The notes under the pieces were generated by a model. It did not search any database. It was not told the DNA's origin and saw only the letters and a program-made list of their open reading frames with translations. A DNA stretch of 64,000 nt from Desulforapulum autotrophicum (GTDB taxonomy: Bacteria > Desulfobacterota > Desulfobacteria > Desulfobacterales > Desulfolunaceae). A program made the position numbers and the translations under genes. The stretch is taken from the NCBI GenBank assembly GCA_020723285.1, contig DYJE01000005.1, forward strand, positions 167,345 to 231,344. The letters run 5' to 3'. Positions 60,479 through 64,000 of this stretch are shown piece after piece; within the stretch, counting starts at the first letter, position 1, and every line of letters starts with the position of its first letter.

Positions 60479-61714
60479 ATGTCAGAAAATGTTTACATCA
60501 TAGGAACTGGAATGATCCGGTTCGCAAAATACCTGGACCGGTCCATCAAGAGCCTTGCCGGCGAAGCCCTCGCCAATGCCCTTGAGGACGCCGGTATCTC
60601 CATGGACCTTATCGAGGCGGCGTGGTTTTCCAATTCCCTCTGGGGATTGTTTTCCGGCCAGCACTGCATCCGGGGCCAGGTGGCCCTTTCTGCCAACGGC
60701 CTTGATCAAATTCCGGTCATCAATGTGGAAAACGGCTGCGCCGGGGGGAGCACGGCGCTTCATTCGGCCATCACGGCCGTCAAGGCGGGGCTGTACGAAT
60801 GCGCTCTGGCCATCGGGGCTGAAAAGGTCTACGACGAAGACCGCGAAAAAGTGATGCGGTCCTTTGCTTCGGGAGCGGACGTGGACGTCATCGAGGCGTT
60901 TGTCAAAGCCCTGAACGCCCAAAAGAAAAAGGAACACAGGGACGCCGAGGGGAAAGGACCGAAGGAAAAGCAAGGCGGTCATTCCTCGTTCATGGACCTG
61001 TACGCCGCCGGAGCCCGGATGCACATGGAAAAATACGGAACGACCCAGCGCCAGCTGGCGGCCGTGGCGTCAAAATCACACAACAACTCCTCCCTGAATC
61101 CCCTGGCCCAGTATACGTTCCCCATGACCGTCGAGGACGTCCTCGCGGACAGGCCCGTGTCCTTTCCCCTGACCCGGGCCATGTGCGCTCCCATCGGGGA
61201 TGGAGCCGCCGCCGCCATCGTCTGTTCGGATGCGTTCCTGAAAAAACGTTCCGGCGAGAGGGCGGTTAGGGTCCGGGCCTCCGTGATGCAGTCCGGCCGT
61301 CTTCTGGGAGAGAGCGACATTTCGAGGAGGACCGCCGAAAAAGCCTACACCGCCGCAGGCGTGGGCCCGGCAGACGTCGATGTCGCCGAAGTCCATGACG
61401 CCACGGTTTTCGGGGAGATTTACCAGGCGGAACAGCTCGGCTTCTGTGCCGAAGGGGAGGGCGGCCTCATCGCGGAGGAAGGGAAAACAGCCTTGAACGG
61501 ATCGATTCCCCTGAATCCCAGCGGCGGGCTGATTTCCAGGGGCCATCCCATCGGTGCCTCGGGCCTTGCCCAGATCCATGAACTGGTCACCCAGCTCCGG
61601 GGCGAAGCCGGGAAACGCCAGGTCAAAGCCCCTAAAATCGCCCTTGCGGAAAACGGCGGCGGATTCATCGGCATGGGAGAGGCGTCCATGGCCATTCATA
61701 TCCTTGAAAAATAA
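60479..61714 (+). CDS. SCP-x/SCP2-type thiolase
   Basis: A 411-residue thiolase: nucleophilic Cys87 in 'NVENGCAGGSTALH', active-site His in 'SRGHPIGASGLAQ'. The C-terminal Cys of degradative thiolases (CxG) is replaced by 'AENGGGFIGMG', as in SCP-x-like lipid-transfer thiolases. Could condense or cleave beta-ketoacyl-CoA. An unusual charged insertion ('NAQKKKEHRDAEGKGPKEKQ') lies at about residues 149-168. Part of the acyl cluster. Confidence 0.88.
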   Translation: MSENVYIIGTGMIRFAKYLDRSIKSLAGEALANALEDAGISMDLIEAAWFSNSLWGLFSGQHCIRGQVALSANGLDQIPVINVENGCAGGSTALHSAITAVKAGLYECALAIGAEKVYDEDREKVMRSFASGADVDVIEAFVKALNAQKKKEHRDAEGKGPKEKQGGHSSFMDLYAAGARMHMEKYGTTQRQLAAVASKSHNNSSLNPLAQYTFPMTVEDVLADRPVSFPLTRAMCAPIGDGAAAAIVCSDAFLKKRSGERAVRVRASVMQSGRLLGESDISRRTAEKAYTAAGVGPADVDVAEVHDATVFGEIYQAEQLGFCAEGEGGLIAEEGKTALNGSIPLNPSGGLISRGHPIGASGLAQIHELVTQLRGEAGKRQVKAPKIALAENGGGFIGMGEASMAIHILEK

Positions 61715-61741
61715 AAAAATGCGGCACAGCCAAGGAAACTC

Positions 61742-62557
61742 ATGAAAACACTGAACGGAAAAAACGTGGTGATCACAGGCGCCGGGGGCGGCATCGGCCG
61801 GGCTCTTTCCCTGGCCTTCGCAAACGAAGGATGCAACCTCGCCGTCTCGGACATCGATCCCGAATCCCTGGCTGGGACGGAAGACATGCTTGTCAAACGG
61901 GGCGCCAGGGTTTTCAGCCGGGTCCTGGACGTTTCGGACAAGGTGGCCATGGGCGGTTATCCCGGAGAGGTGGCGGAAGCCTTGGGCAGCGTGGACGTCG
62001 TGGTCAACAACGCCGGAGTCGTTGTCGTGTCTTCGGTGGAAGAGCACACCATCGAGGATTACGAATGGCTGATGGGCATCAATTTCTGGGGAGTCCTTTA
62101 CGGAAGCAAATTTTTCATCCCCCACCTGAGAAAAGCGGAGGAAGCCTTTATCGTCAACATATCCAGCGTGTTCGGAATGGTCGCCATGCCCCATCTCTCG
62201 TCTTACAACGCCGCCAAGTTCGCCGTCAGGGGGTTTTCGGAAGCCCTGTCCCATGAACTTCACGGCTCGAACATAAGGGTCATGACCGTGTACCCCGGAG
62301 GCGTGAAAACCGGATTCGTCAAAAGGGCGAGGTTCTGCTCCACGCCGAAAAAGAAAACCCACCGGGAATTCAACACAATTTTTGAAAAATTTTCCATGTC
62401 GTCCCCCGAATCCGTGTCCCGGGAGGTCATCCGGGGAATCAGAAAGAACAAGAAACGGGTCCTGGTGGGGCCGGACGCGTATTCCGGCGATGTGGCGTCG
62501 CGCCTGTTTCCCGTCGGCCACGGCTTGATCAGCCGTATGATCGGTTCACGCATTTAA
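61742..62557 (+). CDS. Short-chain dehydrogenase/reductase
   Basis: A 271-residue SDR: nucleotide motif 'VVITGAGGGIGRALSLA', 'VVVNNAGVVVVSS', and catalytic Ser-Tyr-Lys in 'NISSVFGM' and 'SYNAAKFAVRG'. The C-terminal part resembles SDRs acting on long-chain or steroid-like substrates ('MTVYPGGVKTGFVKRA'). It probably reduces a beta-keto group made by the thiolase. Between thiolase (27 bases) and FAD oxidoreductase (12 bases). Confidence 0.9.
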   Translation: MKTLNGKNVVITGAGGGIGRALSLAFANEGCNLAVSDIDPESLAGTEDMLVKRGARVFSRVLDVSDKVAMGGYPGEVAEALGSVDVVVNNAGVVVVSSVEEHTIEDYEWLMGINFWGVLYGSKFFIPHLRKAEEAFIVNISSVFGMVAMPHLSSYNAAKFAVRGFSEALSHELHGSNIRVMTVYPGGVKTGFVKRARFCSTPKKKTHREFNTIFEKFSMSSPESVSREVIRGIRKNKKRVLVGPDAYSGDVASRLFPVGHGLISRMIGSRI

Positions 62558-62569
62558 AGGAGAAAAACC

Positions 62570-63823
62570 ATGTCTGAAAAAATCGCGATAATCGGCGGAG
62601 GCGTCGCCGGACTGACGGCAGGATATCTTTTAAACGGCCTTTACGACGTCACGCTGTTCGAAAAAGATGAAAGGCTCGGAGGGAACGTCTACACCCTTGA
62701 CACCCGGACGGGTGAGGAAATCGATATCACCGTTTTTTTCTGGTCGCCCCTTTTGTATCCGAATTTCGCAAAACTCCTGAAAAAGATCGGCATCAAGTTG
62801 ACCACCAGGCCCATGGAGGGTCTGAGCCAGTCCTTCAGGAACATGCTGACCCGGAAAGATTATTACCTGAGCTGCGACCTGACCAAACCCAGGTCGACGT
62901 TCAGCTCCAAGAATTTCAAATCCGCCGCGTACCAGATGATCGTCCTTTGGAATTACATGAAGATCGTCCGGCTTTACAGGAAAGGGCGTCTCGACGGTCT
63001 CAACCTGAGGCAGGCCCTTTCGTTCTGTCCCGCATTGAAGGGGGATATCCTGAAACTCGCCATTTTTCCTATATGCATCATGACCTCCATGCTCTGGGAG
63101 GAACTGATGGAGGCACCGACGGAGTTTGTCGTGGCCAAAATCAACAAACAGATGGGAACGCCATTCAAATTCGCCTCATGGCGGCTTTATCCCTGCAAGA
63201 CCAGGGTCTATGTGGAAAAACTGGCGGCCCCCCTTTCGGGCAGGACCCGGTTGAACACGAAAATCCGCTCGGTCACCCGGAACGGAAGATCCGTGGCCCT
63301 CAAAATGGAGGACGGAACGGAAGAAACCTTCGACAAAGTCATTTTCGCCTGTCCCGCAGACACGGCCCTTGGGCTTCTCGACGAACCGACCGCCGATGAA
63401 ACCCGCCTTCTTTCCCCATGGCGCTACAACAACGGCCTGGTGATCGTCCATACCGACCGGTCGAACTATCCTCCCGAAGATCTCTGGGGCATGTACAGCT
63501 ACCTCTATACCGACGAGGACGGCAGGATCAACACCTCCATCAACGCCCACTACAGGTTCCAGAACGGGGTTCCCGACGACAGCGGATACATCGGATGCCA
63601 GCACCCCAACATCCCCATCGACACGGACAAGATCGAATTCCAGAAGGTGTTCAGGACCCCTGTTTACGACCACCGGTCCTCGGCCACAATCAGGGAGCTT
63701 CCCACCCTGAACGGGAAAAAAAGCACCTATTTCTGCGGCTCTCATTTCGGATACGGTCTTCATGAAGACGCCGTGACCTCGGCCGTCAACGTGAGCCGGA
63801 TGCTCGGAGCCGAGTGGGCCTGA
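62570..63823 (+). CDS. FAD/NAD(P)-binding oxidoreductase (amine-oxidase-like)
   Basis: A 417-residue flavoprotein with Rossmann FAD motif 'KIAIIGGGVAGLTAGYLLNG' and 'LFEKDERLGGNVYTLD', and a C-terminal FAD segment 'YFCGSHFGYGLHEDAVTSA'. This fold includes desaturases, protoporphyrinogen oxidase and cyclopropane/furan-fatty-acid-linked enzymes. It might desaturate or oxidise the acyl product. The next gene starts after a 154-base gap with weak stems. Confidence 0.87.
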   Translation: MSEKIAIIGGGVAGLTAGYLLNGLYDVTLFEKDERLGGNVYTLDTRTGEEIDITVFFWSPLLYPNFAKLLKKIGIKLTTRPMEGLSQSFRNMLTRKDYYLSCDLTKPRSTFSSKNFKSAAYQMIVLWNYMKIVRLYRKGRLDGLNLRQALSFCPALKGDILKLAIFPICIMTSMLWEELMEAPTEFVVAKINKQMGTPFKFASWRLYPCKTRVYVEKLAAPLSGRTRLNTKIRSVTRNGRSVALKMEDGTEETFDKVIFACPADTALGLLDEPTADETRLLSPWRYNNGLVIVHTDRSNYPPEDLWGMYSYLYTDEDGRINTSINAHYRFQNGVPDDSGYIGCQHPNIPIDTDKIEFQKVFRTPVYDHRSSATIRELPTLNGKKSTYFCGSHFGYGLHEDAVTSAVNVSRMLGAEWA

Positions 63824-63977
63824 TGCCCCCAGGGACGGCGCGTTCAGCCACGCAAGACGGCCGTCCCCATACATCCTTTTTGTCTTGGCTTTCCCCTGCC
63901 GGGGGCCAACCTTTTTGAATATGAATTAGGGACAGGTCAATTATTGAACAACCGCCATTCAGAAAGGAAGATATCCC

Positions 63978-64000
63978 ATGAAATTGCATGTGAACGTAAC
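63978..64000 (+). CDS. Start of a further gene, cut by the window edge
   Basis: ATG at 63978 after AGAAAGGAAG, opening MKLHVN. Only about seven codons are visible, so no function can be given. It is co-directional with the acyl cluster and may belong to it. Confidence 0.4.

Noticed and set aside
61076..62521. Minus-strand frame of 481 codons
   Set aside because: Antisense to the thiolase and SDR genes, both of which have intact active sites.

Overview
The window reads as chromosomal DNA of a Gram-negative anaerobe, most likely a sulfate-reducer-type Desulfobacterota (Desulfobacterales-like). That is an inference from gene content: a ResB/CcsB (system II) cytochrome c maturation pair, a C-P lyase operon, a YedF-type TusA-DsrE protein, a short archaeal-type ProS, many acyl-CoA enzymes and dense multi-domain phosphorelay genes. 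No rRNA, tRNA, CRISPR array, insertion sequence or replication origin was seen. Codon use and GC look uniform, except for two visibly AT-richer stretches (about 3.1-3.6 kb and 14.0-16.0 kb).

Layout. 1-3.1 kb (minus): the 5' part of an operon with an HPr-kinase-like P-loop protein, a sulfotransferase, a PqqD-like protein and a Cys-cluster TIM-barrel/sulfotransferase fusion that runs off the left edge; this looks like an undescribed modification system. 3.7-6.8 kb: a PpiD/SurA-type foldase, a small zinc-ribbon membrane protein and a DUF47/PhoU-like protein. 6.9-13.7 kb (minus): phnG-H-I-J-K-L-M plus a TIM-barrel metalloenzyme overlapping phnM. 14.2-16.0 kb: an AAA ATPase overlapping a PIN-like nuclease, a candidate defence module. 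16.0-20.9 kb: ccsB/resB, a DUF3187 outer-membrane protein and a divergent DUF4384 protein. 21.2-35.9 kb: largely housekeeping (acyl-CoA ligase, purN, trxA-trxB-bamD, rpmB, rel, proS, ispG), a Cys-repeat protein next to a radical SAM/SPASM enzyme, a TPR lipoprotein and yedF.

35.9-47.1 kb is a signalling island on the minus strand: CheY-like regulator, chemoreceptor with a Cys-rich insert, HDOD protein, REC-GGDEF-HD protein, REC-HisKA protein without an ATPase domain, hybrid kinase with a degenerate N-terminal receiver, and a GAF-containing sensor kinase, with a divergent HPt protein. 47.2-55.0 kb: recN, an acyl-CoA dehydrogenase under a PaaX-like regulator with an operator-rich promoter, a J-domain protein, a lipoprotein, an amidohydrolase, a SpoU methyltransferase and a DUF1330 protein.

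55.0-64.0 kb (plus) is a co-directional cluster: a standalone fungal/CMN-FAS-type acyltransferase (SAT) protein, an AraC regulator, an AMP-forming CoA ligase, a nitroreductase, a 2[4Fe-4S] ferredoxin, an SCP-x-like thiolase, an SDR and an FAD oxidoreductase, continuing past the right edge. Together they suggest activation, carbon-carbon bond formation or cleavage, and reduction of an unusual acyl chain. The four most interesting items are the PqqD/HprK-like/sulfotransferase operon, the ATPase-PIN pair, the TIM-barrel protein attached to the C-P lyase operon, and the SAT-led acyl cluster.
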